Below are positions 33,198 to 41,163 of a stretch of DNA of 57,602 nucleotides, one piece after another. Location: NCBI GenBank assembly GCA_016709495.1, contig JADJMS010000031.1:1-57602 (forward strand), read 5' to 3'. Each line of letters begins with the position of its first letter. Position 1 is the stretch's first letter. A program made the position numbers and the translations under genes. Origin of the DNA: Candidatus Dechloromonas phosphorivorans (lineage in GTDB: Bacteria; Pseudomonadota; Gammaproteobacteria; Burkholderiales; Rhodocyclaceae). The notes under the pieces were generated by a model. That model worked only from the letters and a program-made list of their open reading frames with translations, did no database searches and was not told the origin of the DNA.

Positions 33198-34075
33198 CTA
33201 CGCCGTGTTCAGCCTCTCTAATGGACTGACTACCTCGCGCAGGATGTCGGTGGCGACCTGTGCATACAGTGCAGTCGTTTCCAGTTTCTTGTAGCCGAGC
33301 AATACCTGGATCAGACGAATATCGACCTTCTGCTCCAGCAGGTGGGTGGCAAAGGCATGGCGCAGGAGTGCATGGAAATGCGTTTATCGATGCCAGCCTC
33401 GTCGGCGGCCGCATGGATAGCTCGGTTGAGTTGGCGGGTACTCAAATGCTGGATCGGGTCCATGCCCGGAAATAACCAGCCACCGTCCAGCATCTTCCCC
33501 TGGGCACGAGCGACCCGCCACCAGACACGTAGGCGCTCAAGGAGAACCGGCGACAGTAAGGCGTAGCGATCCTTCTGTCCTTTGCCTTGCTCGACCCGCA
33601 GGGTCATACGTTGGCTGTCAATGTCACTGACCTTCAGGTGGACCACTTCATTGACCCGCAACCCAGTCGCATAGGCCAGGGCCAGTGCAGTTTGGTGTTT
33701 CAGGTTGCCGGCAGCGGCAATCCAACCGTTTTTACCTCGTCCGGGACTCAAAATATCCGGTAGTTTGCGCGGCAGATGGACCGGTTTCATCTTGGCCATT
33801 GCCTCAGGGCGGTCCAGGGTAACGCCGAAAAGAACTTCAGCCCCGCAGATCGAAGCGTTCAGCGATGCTGGCGAAGTCCCGTGGTCGACCAAGTACAACT
33901 GGTAGTTGCGCAATTCCTCAACGCTGGCACTATCCGGAGATCGACCGAGGTACTTGGCAAATTGCCGGACTGCGCGAACATAGTGGTACTGCGTCTTCTC
34001 GCCAAACTTCCGCATCCGCATGTCCTCAATCATGCGTTGACGCAGCGGGCTGGTAGCTGGAGTCGGGATGGTCAT
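33198..34075 (-). pseudogene. Tyrosine recombinase of IS91-like element, one frameshift
   Basis: SAM-like N-domain (RQRMIEDMRMRKFGEKTQYH, YVRAVRQFAKYLGRSPD), catalytic ATGLRVNEVVHL Arg and KGQKDRYALL Lys. After RISMH one missing base (about 33372) throws off the frame; restored, it reads LRHAFATHLLEQ...LLGYKKLETTALYAQVATDI with the catalytic His, Arg and Tyr, ending at TAG 33198. A single lesion, so it may be functional if the base is an error. Confidence 0.8.
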
Positions 34076-34229
34076 GGTGATGCTCCTCTTGAGAATCGAG
34101 GCGGTTTGCCTCAGTCCTCAACATAGGAAACAGACCTGCGATCTCAAAATTACGCCTCAGCTCATGCGTAGCCTGTTACCGCGCGAGCGGTTTAGTCCAC
34201 GGGTACTCTACTGCCCCTGATAATTCGAT

Positions 34230-34838
34230 TCACCCATTTTCCTCCCACCGATAATCCATCTGTCTTGCCGTCCTGAGCGCCAGTTCGCGCCCGCCTAGTC
34301 GTTCGACGAGATGCAGGCTCATATCAATACCAGCCGATATGCCGCCTGATGTAACGATCCCGCCTTCATCCACCCAGCGCGCACTGTCGATGACTTGAAG
34401 TGCCGGGAAGTCGCGGCGCAGGTCGGCGATGTCTTCCCAGTGGGTCGTCACCCGTTTGTTGTCGAGCAAACCGGCTTTGGCGAGCAGGAAGGCGCCGGTG
34501 CAGACGGATGCGGTTATCTGCATTCGGGCTGCCGTTGCGGCTAGCCAGGCGATGATGGCGGGTTTGTTGAGTTCTTCAGTGACCACGCCGCCAGGGACGA
34601 TCAGCAAATCAATCGGCGGATGGGAGGCGATGGTGTAATCCGCCAAAACCGCCAGCCCGGCCCGGGCCTTGATCGGCTGCGTATCCTGCGCGATTGTGAA
34701 GACTTCGAATGGCGGGGGCGCTGTTGGATGCATGCGGGAATGAACCCGGCTGGCCGTGGTGAATACCTCGTAAGGCCCGGCGAAATCGAGGACTTCGACA
34801 TCCAGAAAGACAAAAACGCCGACTTTGATGCTGTTCAT
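34230..34838 (-). CDS. DJ-1/PfpI family protein (isonitrile-hydratase-like)
   Basis: 202 residues. Class I glutamine-amidotransferase fold with elbow Cys113 in ITASVCTGAFLLA and IVPGGVVTEEL. Closest in kind to InhA/GATase1-like enzymes, without the AraC domain. Activity unknown. Overlaps the PNPOx-like gene by 4 bases, so co-expressed. Confidence 0.82.
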   Translation of the reverse strand: MNSIKVGVFVFLDVEVLDFAGPYEVFTTASRVHSRMHPTAPPPFEVFTIAQDTQPIKARAGLAVLADYTIASHPPIDLLIVPGGVVTEELNKPAIIAWLAATAARMQITASVCTGAFLLAKAGLLDNKRVTTHWEDIADLRRDFPALQVIDSARWVDEGGIVTSGGISAGIDMSLHLVERLGGRELALRTARQMDYRWEENG

Positions 34839-35488
34839 GTGCGCTCCGAATGAAGTGATTTTGGCAGGCTGGGCTGCGGATAGCTGGCGCAGCCGGATTC
34901 GGGTTGCAGGTTGCCCGCTTGCATGGTCAGCGGTATGACGCCGGCCCAGACCGGGATGTTCATATCTTCAGCGCTGTCTTCAACGCCCCAGTTGCGAATT
35001 TTGGCCGCCGCTTCGGCGAGAGGAATACGCAGAATGCGTGTGCCGGCCAGTTCGGCTGCATTGGGTGGGCGGACGAGGGCGATGCGACCGGGGCTGACGT
35101 GTTCGAGGAAAGCAACCATCGCAATTTTCTTGTCTTTTTCAGCGTCGACCGTAACAAATTGCCCGTAGATCACCACGGAACGGTAATTCATCGAATGTCG
35201 GAAGGCTAAGCGGGCCATGACCAGCCCATCGAGGTGGCTGATGCAAACGGCGCATTCACCGGCAAGCAGGGCATTGGTCAGGCGCGAGTTGTTGGCACCG
35301 TGGATGTAGAGAAATTCCCCGTCGCGCCAGCAGGCGGTCGGCAGGCAATGCGTGCAGCCCTGGTCGGTGAAGGCGATGTGACAGAGGAAGGCGGCATCGA
35401 TGATGTGCTGAATGGTGGTGCTGTCGTAATGGCCGCGCTGGGGTTTGCGGCGCACTTCGGTACGTGCGCTGGGGGCTATGCTTTTCAT
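34835..35488 (-). CDS. Pyridoxamine 5'-phosphate oxidase-like FMN-binding protein
   Basis: 217 residues. Split-barrel fold: HIAFTDQGCTHCLPTACWRD, YIHGANNSRLTNALL, MARLAFRHSMNYRSVVIYGQ, and C-terminal WGVEDSAEDMNIPVWAGVIP. The latter is a family of FMN proteins often beside MocR regulators. Reaction unknown; not the biosynthetic PdxH. Divergent from mocR with a palindromic operator between. One uptake-like word lies inside. Confidence 0.82.
   Translation of the reverse strand: MKSIAPSARTEVRRKPQRGHYDSTTIQHIIDAAFLCHIAFTDQGCTHCLPTACWRDGEFLYIHGANNSRLTNALLAGECAVCISHLDGLVMARLAFRHSMNYRSVVIYGQFVTVDAEKDKKIAMVAFLEHVSPGRIALVRPPNAAELAGTRILRIPLAEAAAKIRNWGVEDSAEDMNIPVWAGVIPLTMQAGNLQPESGCASYPQPSLPKSLHSERT
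35144..35156 (+). repeat. Uptake-like 13-mer, copy 7 (in PNPOx-like gene)
   Basis: GTCGACCGTAACA, preceded by CTTTTTCAGC; on the gene strand read Val-Thr-Val-Asp. Confidence 0.8.
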
Positions 35489-35530
35489 GCCGGTTTCCGG
35501 TTAACAAAGGGTAAGGCAAGGATAGCCGTC

Positions 35531-35556
35531 TTGTGGCACCATGATTGGTGCCACAA
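35531..35556. promoter_or_regulatory. 10-bp perfect palindromic operator between PNPOx-like gene and mocR
   Basis: TTGTGGCACC, 6-base spacer, GGTGCCACAA. Lies 43 bases from the PNPOx start and 26 from the proposed mocR start. Candidate site for the MocR regulator. Confidence 0.6.
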
Positions 35557-35581
35557 GATTCAAACTATTTGGAGCCAGAGC

Positions 35582-37066
35582 TTGCTAGCCCATATTCTTC
35601 AGCACCTGAGTGAAACCTTGACGGAGGCCGTGCCGCGTCAGCAGCACCTTTATCGCTTGCTCAAGGAGGCGATTCTTGCCCGTGTACTGGCTCCCGGTGC
35701 GCGGCTTCCACCCAGCCGACAACTGGCCGCCGATTACGCCATGGCGCGCAATACCGTGCTTTATGCCTATCAACAACTGATCGCGGAAGGCTTTCTGCTG
35801 GCTGACCGGCGTGGAACGCGGGTGGCCGATCTGCCGTTGGCACCAGACAGGGCAGCGCCTGTGCAAGATGCGGGGAAGGGCAATGCGCGCTTGGCGCAAC
35901 GTGCCGGCCAATTGCAGCGCCGGCAGGGCGATGACGTCTTGCCATTTGCTCCCGGCGTTGCCGATTTGAATGCTTTTCCATGGGCGAGTTGGGCGCGGCA
36001 GTTGCAAAAGGCCTGGGGTGAAGTCAGCGCCCGGCAACTTACTTATGCCGCAGCAGGCGGTGAGCCGGCCTTGCGCCAGGCGCTGGCGGATTATTTGCGT
36101 GCCGCCGTGGGGTGCGTTGTACGGTGGCGCAGGTATTTGTGGTGGCCGGCGCGCAGACGGCGCTCGATGCCTGTGCCCGTCTGCTGGCTGATGCCGGCGA
36201 CACGGTGTGGCTCGAAAATCCCTGCTATCCGGCAGCCCGGACAGCCATGCAGACCGCCGGCCTGAAGCTCGAACTGGTACCGGTTGATGGTGCCGGCATG
36301 GCGCCGGATGAAACGCTTTGGCAGCGCAAGCCGCCGCGTCTGATCTACCTGACCCCGGCGCATCAATATCCGCTGGGTTCGGTGCTCAGTCTGGAGCGGC
36401 GTCTCGCATTCCTGCGCCAGATCGGTGACGGCTGGATCATCGAGGATGACTACGATAGCGATTTCAACCATGCCCGGCCCGGTCATAGCCCGCTGCCTGC
36501 CATGCAGGGGCTGCAGGAAGAGGCGCAGGTGGTGTATCTCGGCACTTTCAGCAAACTGCTGTATCCGGGTTTGCGCATGGCTTATCTTGTGGTGCCGCAA
36601 ACGATTGCCGAGGCCTTCGGCCCAGGGGCTTGCCAGCCTCTATCGTTCTGGCCATGCCGTCGAGCAACGCGCGCTGGCCCGCTTTTTCGAAAGCGGAGGT
36701 CTGACGCGCCATCAGCGAAAAATGGCTGCGTCCTACCGGGCGCGCCAGAGTGCGTTGCGCGAGGAACTGCTCGCAGCGTTTGGGGCGGATGCCGGGATAC
36801 TCGGCGGCGCCGCCGGCTTGCACCTGACTTTGCTGCTGCCGGAAGGGCCGCGCGATACGGAAATCGTCCATCACGCAGCCGAGCTCGGCGTCACGGCACG
36901 CGCCCTGAGTGAATATTACGCACCGGAAATGCCGGCCCTGGCGCGCAACGGGCTGGTGCTCGGTTACGGCATGGTGGAGGAAAGGCGTATCCCTGAACTG
37001 GTAGGCCGTTTGCGGCTGGCGTATCAAAATGCCATTGACGCAGCGCACAAAATGCCGGCACAATAG
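35582..37066 (+). CDS. MocR/PdxR-type regulator (GntR-HTH fused to aminotransferase), two frameshifts
   Basis: Start set at TTG 35582; no ATG in frame. N-terminal GntR wHTH (RLLKEAILARVLAPGARLPP, SRQLAADYAMARNTVLYAYQ), then fold-I aminotransferase with LENPCYPAARTAM, YLTPAHQYPLGSVL, IEDDYDSDFNH and PLP-Lys motif YLGTFSKLLYPGLRM. The frame breaks at the G4 run 36109-36112 (one G missing) and at the G4 run 36625-36628 (one extra); with both corrected it reads as one protein of about 495 residues ending NAIDAAHKMPAQ. MocR regulators sense PLP or related ligands. Confidence 0.82.
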
Positions 37067-37070
37067 CTCG

Positions 37071-37169
37071 ATGATTTCTGCTCATTCCCTGTTTGCTCCC
37101 GTCGCCCTGTGCCGCCGCGTCCTGCGTGCGTGGCGCATTGCCGTTTGTCCGGGGCCTGGAGTGAATTAG
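37071..37169 (+). CDS. Candidate 32-residue leader peptide for attenuation
   Basis: Short frame starting 4 bases after mocR. It begins MISAHSLFAPVALCRRVLRA, contains four Arg (codons 15, 16, 19, 22) and one Trp (21), and ends WRIAVCPGPGVN. The PGP near the end is a ribosome-slowing sequence. Its last codons contain CCGGGGCCT (37149-37157), which can pair with the 5' arm of the downstream terminator. Translation state could therefore decide between hairpins. No strong ribosome site is visible, so translation may depend on the preceding mocR stop. Confidence 0.5.
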   Translation: MISAHSLFAPVALCRRVLRAWRIAVCPGPGVN

Positions 37170-37232
37170 TCAGATCAACGATACCGATTTCAGCAGAGGC
37201 CACGGATTGAACCCCGTGGCCTTTTTGTTTTT
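37149..37232 (+). terminator. Attenuator: antiterminator/terminator before EamA gene
   Basis: Terminator: AGGCCACGG (37197-37205), 8-base loop, CCGTGGCCT (37214-37222) followed by a T-rich tail to 37232. Alternative: CCGGGGCCT (37149-37157) pairs with the same AGGCCACGG in 8 of 9 positions. The two structures exclude each other. Confidence 0.65.
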
Positions 37233-37255
37233 AACGCCCAGCGAAAGGAAGTTTC

Positions 37256-37324
37256 ATGTCACTGATAGCCATATCGCGCCGCATTGCGCTGCTTGCCACC
37301 TTGCATCCGCCTTCGCCGCACTAG
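37256..37324 (+). CDS. Possible 22-codon small ORF before EamA gene
   Basis: AAGGAAG ribosome site 5 bases before ATG; encodes MSLIAISRRIALLATLHPPS plus two residues and stops 19 bases before the EamA start. It lies after the attenuator. Either a second leader ORF or chance; the good ribosome site is the reason to list it. Confidence 0.3.
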   Translation: MSLIAISRRIALLATLHPPSPH

Positions 37325-37343
37325 CATTTTTCTGGAGAGAACC

Positions 37344-38243
37344 ATGTCGATTCCCGTCGCCTATCTTGGCATCATCCTCATCTGGTCCACCACGCCGCTC
37401 GCCATTCAGTGGAGCACCCAAGGCACCGGCTTTGCCTTTGCTGTCTTCGCCCGCATGCTGATCGGCGTCTGTGTTGCCGCGCTGCTGGTCTTCGTCTGGC
37501 GCATCGGTTTGCCGCTGCATCAGCGGGCGCGTCGGGCCTATCTGGTGGGTGGTCTGGGGCTGTTCGGGGCGATGGTGCTGACTTATTGGGGGGCGCGTTA
37601 TGTGCATTCCGGGCTGGTTTCCGTGCTCTTTGGCCTGTCGCCGTTGATGGCCGGCATTCTGGCCGCATTGTGCCTCGGCGAACGTGCGCTGACGCGGCTC
37701 AAAGTGGCCGGCATGTTGCTCGGTGCGCTGGGCCTGGCGACGATTTTCATTCACGGCGACAGCCTGGGTGGCGAACATGCGCTGGCGGGTTTGCTGGCCT
37801 TGCTGGTCGCGGTTTTTATTTATTCCGGCAGTCTGGTCTGGCTGAAAAGCATTGCTGATGACAGCCCGCCGCTAGCGACAACGGTCGGCACCTTGTCGGT
37901 CTCCTTGCCCTTGTTCGGCCTGGTCTGGCTAGTGACGGATGGCAGCTTGCCGGCGATAGTGCCGCCTCGTTCCGGGGCAGCGATTGTTTATCTGGGCGTT
38001 TTCGGCTCGGTTATCGGTTTTGCGCTGTATTACTACGTGATCAAGCACCTTGAAACGTCGAAGGTAGCGCTGATTACCCTGGTCACACCGGTGATTGCGT
38101 TGCTGCTCGGCAACTTGCTCAATGGCGAAACGATCAGCCTGCGCCTGTGGCTGGGGACGGCCTTGATTCTCTTTGGCCTGACTGTCCATCAGTGGGATTC
38201 CCTGGCGTCGATGTTGCGTCCGGCGCGAGGGGCGGGCAGATAA
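37344..38243 (+). CDS. EamA/DMT family exporter
   Basis: 299 residues from ATG 37344 (MSIPVAYLGIILIWSTTPLA) with GGAGAG ribosome site. Ten membrane helices in two EamA repeats; PLMAGILAALCLGERAL in the first half, LVTPVIALLLGNLLNGE in the second. Exports amino acids or other small metabolites; substrate not readable. Its expression is probably set by the attenuator upstream. Confidence 0.85.
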   Translation: MSIPVAYLGIILIWSTTPLAIQWSTQGTGFAFAVFARMLIGVCVAALLVFVWRIGLPLHQRARRAYLVGGLGLFGAMVLTYWGARYVHSGLVSVLFGLSPLMAGILAALCLGERALTRLKVAGMLLGALGLATIFIHGDSLGGEHALAGLLALLVAVFIYSGSLVWLKSIADDSPPLATTVGTLSVSLPLFGLVWLVTDGSLPAIVPPRSGAAIVYLGVFGSVIGFALYYYVIKHLETSKVALITLVTPVIALLLGNLLNGETISLRLWLGTALILFGLTVHQWDSLASMLRPARGAGR

Positions 38244-38251
38244 ATTGTCCG

Positions 38252-38270
38252 GGCAGGCGCTCTGCCTGCC
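38252..38270. terminator. Hairpin after EamA gene
   Basis: GGCAGGC, GCTCT loop, GCCTGCC. No T-run; a weak terminator candidate. Confidence 0.4.
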
Positions 38271-38341
38271 TGCCCGACTGCATCTGGCCGTAAAATACGG
38301 CCTTTCGACTTCCGGCACTTCCGGAAAAAGGTTTTTACTGC

Positions 38342-39664
38342 ATGAATATTAAAGAAAAAGTGCCGACCGTCGGCTTTGTTTCTCTCGGTTGCCCGAAGGC
38401 AAGTTCTGACGCCGAGCGTATCCTGACCAAGCTGCGCGCCGAAGGCTACGAGATTTCGCCAAGTTACGAAAATTCCGATCTGGTTATCGTCAATACCTGC
38501 GGCTTCATCGATGCTGCAGTTGAGGAATCTCTCGACGCCATCGGCGAGGCACTCAACGAAAACGGCAAGGTCATCGTCACCGGCTGCCTCGGCGCCAAGG
38601 GCGATATTGTCCAGACGACGCATCCGGCTGTGCTTGCCGTAACCGGCCCGCATGCGGCTGATGAGGTGATGGGTATCGTCCATCAGCACCTGCCCAAGCC
38701 GCACGACCCCTATTCCGACCTCGTGCCGCCGCAGGGCGTGCGCCTGACGCCGGATCACTTCGCTTACCTGAAGATTTCCGAAGGCTGCAACCACAGCTGT
38801 ACCTTCTGCATCATTCCGTCTCTGCGTGGCCCGCTCGTTTCGCGGCCGGTTGGCGATGTGCTGGCCGAAGCCGAAAACCTGGCCCGGGCTGGCGTCAAAG
38901 AGATCCTCGTCATTTCGCAGGACACCTCGGCCTACGGCGTCGACCTCAAGTACCGCACGGCGTTCTGGGGTGGCAAGCCGGTCAAGAGCCGCCTCAAGGA
39001 GTTGTGCGAGGCACTGGCCAGCTTCGGCATCTGGGTTCGCCTGCATTACGTCTATCCTTATCCCTCGGTCGATGACGTCATTCCGCTGATGGCCGAAGGC
39101 AAAATCCTGCCTTACCTTGATGTCCCTTTCCAGCATGCCAGCCCGACCATCCTCAAGGCCATGAAGCGCCCGGCCTCGGCCGAGAACACGTTGGAGCGCA
39201 TCGCCAAATGGCGCGAAATCTGCCCGGAAATCGTCATCCGCTCAACCTTCATCACCGGTTTCCCCGGCGAGACGGAAGAAGATTTCGACCAGCTCATCCA
39301 ATTCCTTGAAGAAGCCAAGCTTGATCGCGTCGGTGCCTTTGCCTACTCACCGGTGGAAGGTGCCAAAGCTAACGATCTCGGGCTGCTGCTGCCGGAGAGC
39401 GTGCGTGAAGACCGCAAGCGCTGGTTGATGCAGGTGCAGGAAGATATTTCTGCCGCCAAACTGGAAGCCAAGATTGATACCGTGATTCAGGTACTGGTCG
39501 ATGCAGTCGACGAAGAAGGTACCATTGCCCGCTCCAAGGCGGATGCGCCGGAGATTGACGGCCTGGTTTACCTTGATGGCCATTTTGATGCCGAGCCGGG
39601 TGACTTCCTGCAAGTGCGCGTGATCGATGCTGATCACCATGACCTCTACGCTGAAGTTATTTAA
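38342..39664 (+). CDS. rimO: Ribosomal protein uS12 methylthiotransferase
   Basis: 440 residues. Order: UPF0004 domain (VSLGCPKASSDAERIL; Cys ligands in NTCGFID and VTGCLGAK), radical SAM with EGCNHSCTFCIIPSLRG (CxxxCxxC), and C-terminal TRAM domain. It adds a methylthio group to Asp89 of S12. Length and motifs are normal. Confidence 0.95.
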   Translation: MNIKEKVPTVGFVSLGCPKASSDAERILTKLRAEGYEISPSYENSDLVIVNTCGFIDAAVEESLDAIGEALNENGKVIVTGCLGAKGDIVQTTHPAVLAVTGPHAADEVMGIVHQHLPKPHDPYSDLVPPQGVRLTPDHFAYLKISEGCNHSCTFCIIPSLRGPLVSRPVGDVLAEAENLARAGVKEILVISQDTSAYGVDLKYRTAFWGGKPVKSRLKELCEALASFGIWVRLHYVYPYPSVDDVIPLMAEGKILPYLDVPFQHASPTILKAMKRPASAENTLERIAKWREICPEIVIRSTFITGFPGETEEDFDQLIQFLEEAKLDRVGAFAYSPVEGAKANDLGLLLPESVREDRKRWLMQVQEDISAAKLEAKIDTVIQVLVDAVDEEGTIARSKADAPEIDGLVYLDGHFDAEPGDFLQVRVIDADHHDLYAEVI

Positions 39665-39691
39665 GTCGCGACCTTCAAATTGCTGAAAGGC

Positions 39692-39774
39692 AACCCCCCC
39701 AGCCCCCCTTGTCAGGGGGGAGCATTCAGTGCTGATCGGCCTCCCTCCCTGAAAAGGGGAGGTTGGGAGGGGTT
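39692..39774. repeat. REP/MITE-like palindromic element
   Basis: Outer arms AACCCCCCCAGCC and GGTTGGGAGGGGTT enclose two hairpins, CCCCCCTTGTCAGGGGGG (39703-39720) and a CCTCCC..GGGGAGG stem (39740-39763). Such doublets are common interspersed repeats in betaproteobacteria. It abuts the start of the FAD oxidase gene. Confidence 0.65.
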
Positions 39775-39793
39775 AGGCTTTCTTGCAAATACA

Positions 39794-41163
39794 TTGGCAG
39801 AAATCGTCGGCTCAGCCAACGTCCTGACCGACCCCGCCGACATCGCGCCTTTTGTCACCGACTGGCGCGGGCGTTATCGGGGCGTGGCGCAATGTGTTGT
39901 TCGTCCCGGTAATACGGCGGAGGTGTCTGCAGTCGTCAAAGCATGCGTTGCCGCCAATACGCCCATCGTGCCGCAGGGCGGCAATACCAGTTTGTGTGGT
40001 GCGGCGACGCCTGACGAGGCGGGCAGGGCGATAGTGCTCAGTCTGGCGCGCATGAATCAAATTGTTACGGTCGACGCCCAAAACAACGCCATTTTTTTGG
40101 AAGCCGGCTGCACGCTGGCCGCTGTTCAGGAAGCCGCACGTGCTGCTGATCGGCTGTTCCCGCTGGCTTTGGCCTCTGAAGGCACATGTCAGATTGGCGG
40201 CAATCTGTCGACCAATGCCGGCGGCGTACAGGTTTTGCGTTACGGTAATACCCGCGAACTGACCCTCGGCCTCGAAGTGGTTTTGCCCAATGGCGATGTC
40301 TGGAACGGCTTACGCGCCCTGCGCAAGGACAACACCGGTTACGATCTCAAGCAGCTATTCATCGGTGCTGAGGGCACGCTCGGCATCATTACCGCTGCCG
40401 TCCTCAAGTTGTTTCCCTTGCCGAAATTGCAAACTACTTGCTGGCTGAATGTTGCTACGCCATCTGTTGCGGTCGACCTGCTGAATGCCGCAAAAAATTC
40501 ATTTGACGCGCAATTGACGGCCTTTGAACTGGTTTCTGAGGCGGCGCTTGGACTGGTCCTGAAAAACATCCCCGATAGCGCAAGGCCGACATCAGCATCC
40601 CCTTGGTATGTTCTGGCCGAATTTTCGGATGTGGCCGCCAGCACGGTTGAAAACTGGTTGGCCGACATGCTTTCCATGGGGCTGTTGAGCGATGCTGTCC
40701 TCGCCCAAAGCGAAACTCAGACACGCAAACTTTGGGCCTTGCGTGAAAATATTTCAGAAGCGCAGAAGATTGAAGGCATTAGTATCAAGCACGACATATC
40801 TGTGCCGGTGTCGCGTATTCCCGATTTTCTGAAGCAAGCCGATACGGCTCTGCTCAAGGCATTTCCCGGTATTCGGGTAGTTGCTTTCGGTCATCTTGGT
40901 GACGGAAATCTGCACTACAACCTGTCGCAACCTGATGCCCTTGAGAACACGGCATTTATCGACAGCCAGCCAGAAGTGAATCGTCTCTAGCTACCGATCT
41001 GGTGCATGCGCTGAATGGCCCGATTTCAGCCGAACATGGCATTGGCCAACTCAAGCGCGAAGAGTTGCTGCGTTATAAAAGCCCGGTAGAGATGACCATG
41101 ATGCGCGCTATCAAACAAGCTTTCGATCCGCTGGGTTTAATGAATCCGGGCAAGATTTTTTAA
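39794..41163 (+). CDS. FAD-binding oxidoreductase (D-2-hydroxyacid/D-2-hydroxyglutarate dehydrogenase type), frameshifted
   Basis: Start placed at TTG 39794 because further upstream codons come from the REP element. VAO-type FAD domain: VVRPGNTAEVSAVVKAC, PQGGNTSLCGAA, EAGCTLAAVQEAA, EGTCQIGGNLSTNAGG, DNTGYDLKQLFIGAEGTLG; then FAD-oxidase C domain with FGHLGDGNLHYNLS. The frame stops at 40990; one missing base there reaches LATDLVHALNGPISAEHGIG...DPLGLMNPGKIF ending 41163. Reaction probably D-2-hydroxyglutarate to 2-oxoglutarate, by family. Two uptake-like words lie inside. Confidence 0.82.
40063..40075 (-). repeat. Uptake-like 13-mer, copy 8 (in FAD oxidase)
   Basis: GTCGACCGTAACA on minus, with TTTTGGGC before it; gene reads Val-Thr-Val-Asp. 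Confidence 0.8.
40465..40477 (-). repeat. Uptake-like 13-mer, copy 9 (in FAD oxidase)
   Basis: GTCGACCGCAACA on minus; gene reads Val-Ala-Val-Asp. Confidence 0.8.

Larger units (their letters stand above)
32031..34075 (-). mobile_element. Degenerate IS91-family-like element
   Basis: A tyrosine recombinase gene followed by a Y2-type IS91 transposase gene on the same strand, the arrangement of one IS91 subgroup. Both genes carry frameshifts. Exact element ends were not found. It probably explains how the toxin-antitoxin pair arrived. Confidence 0.75.
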
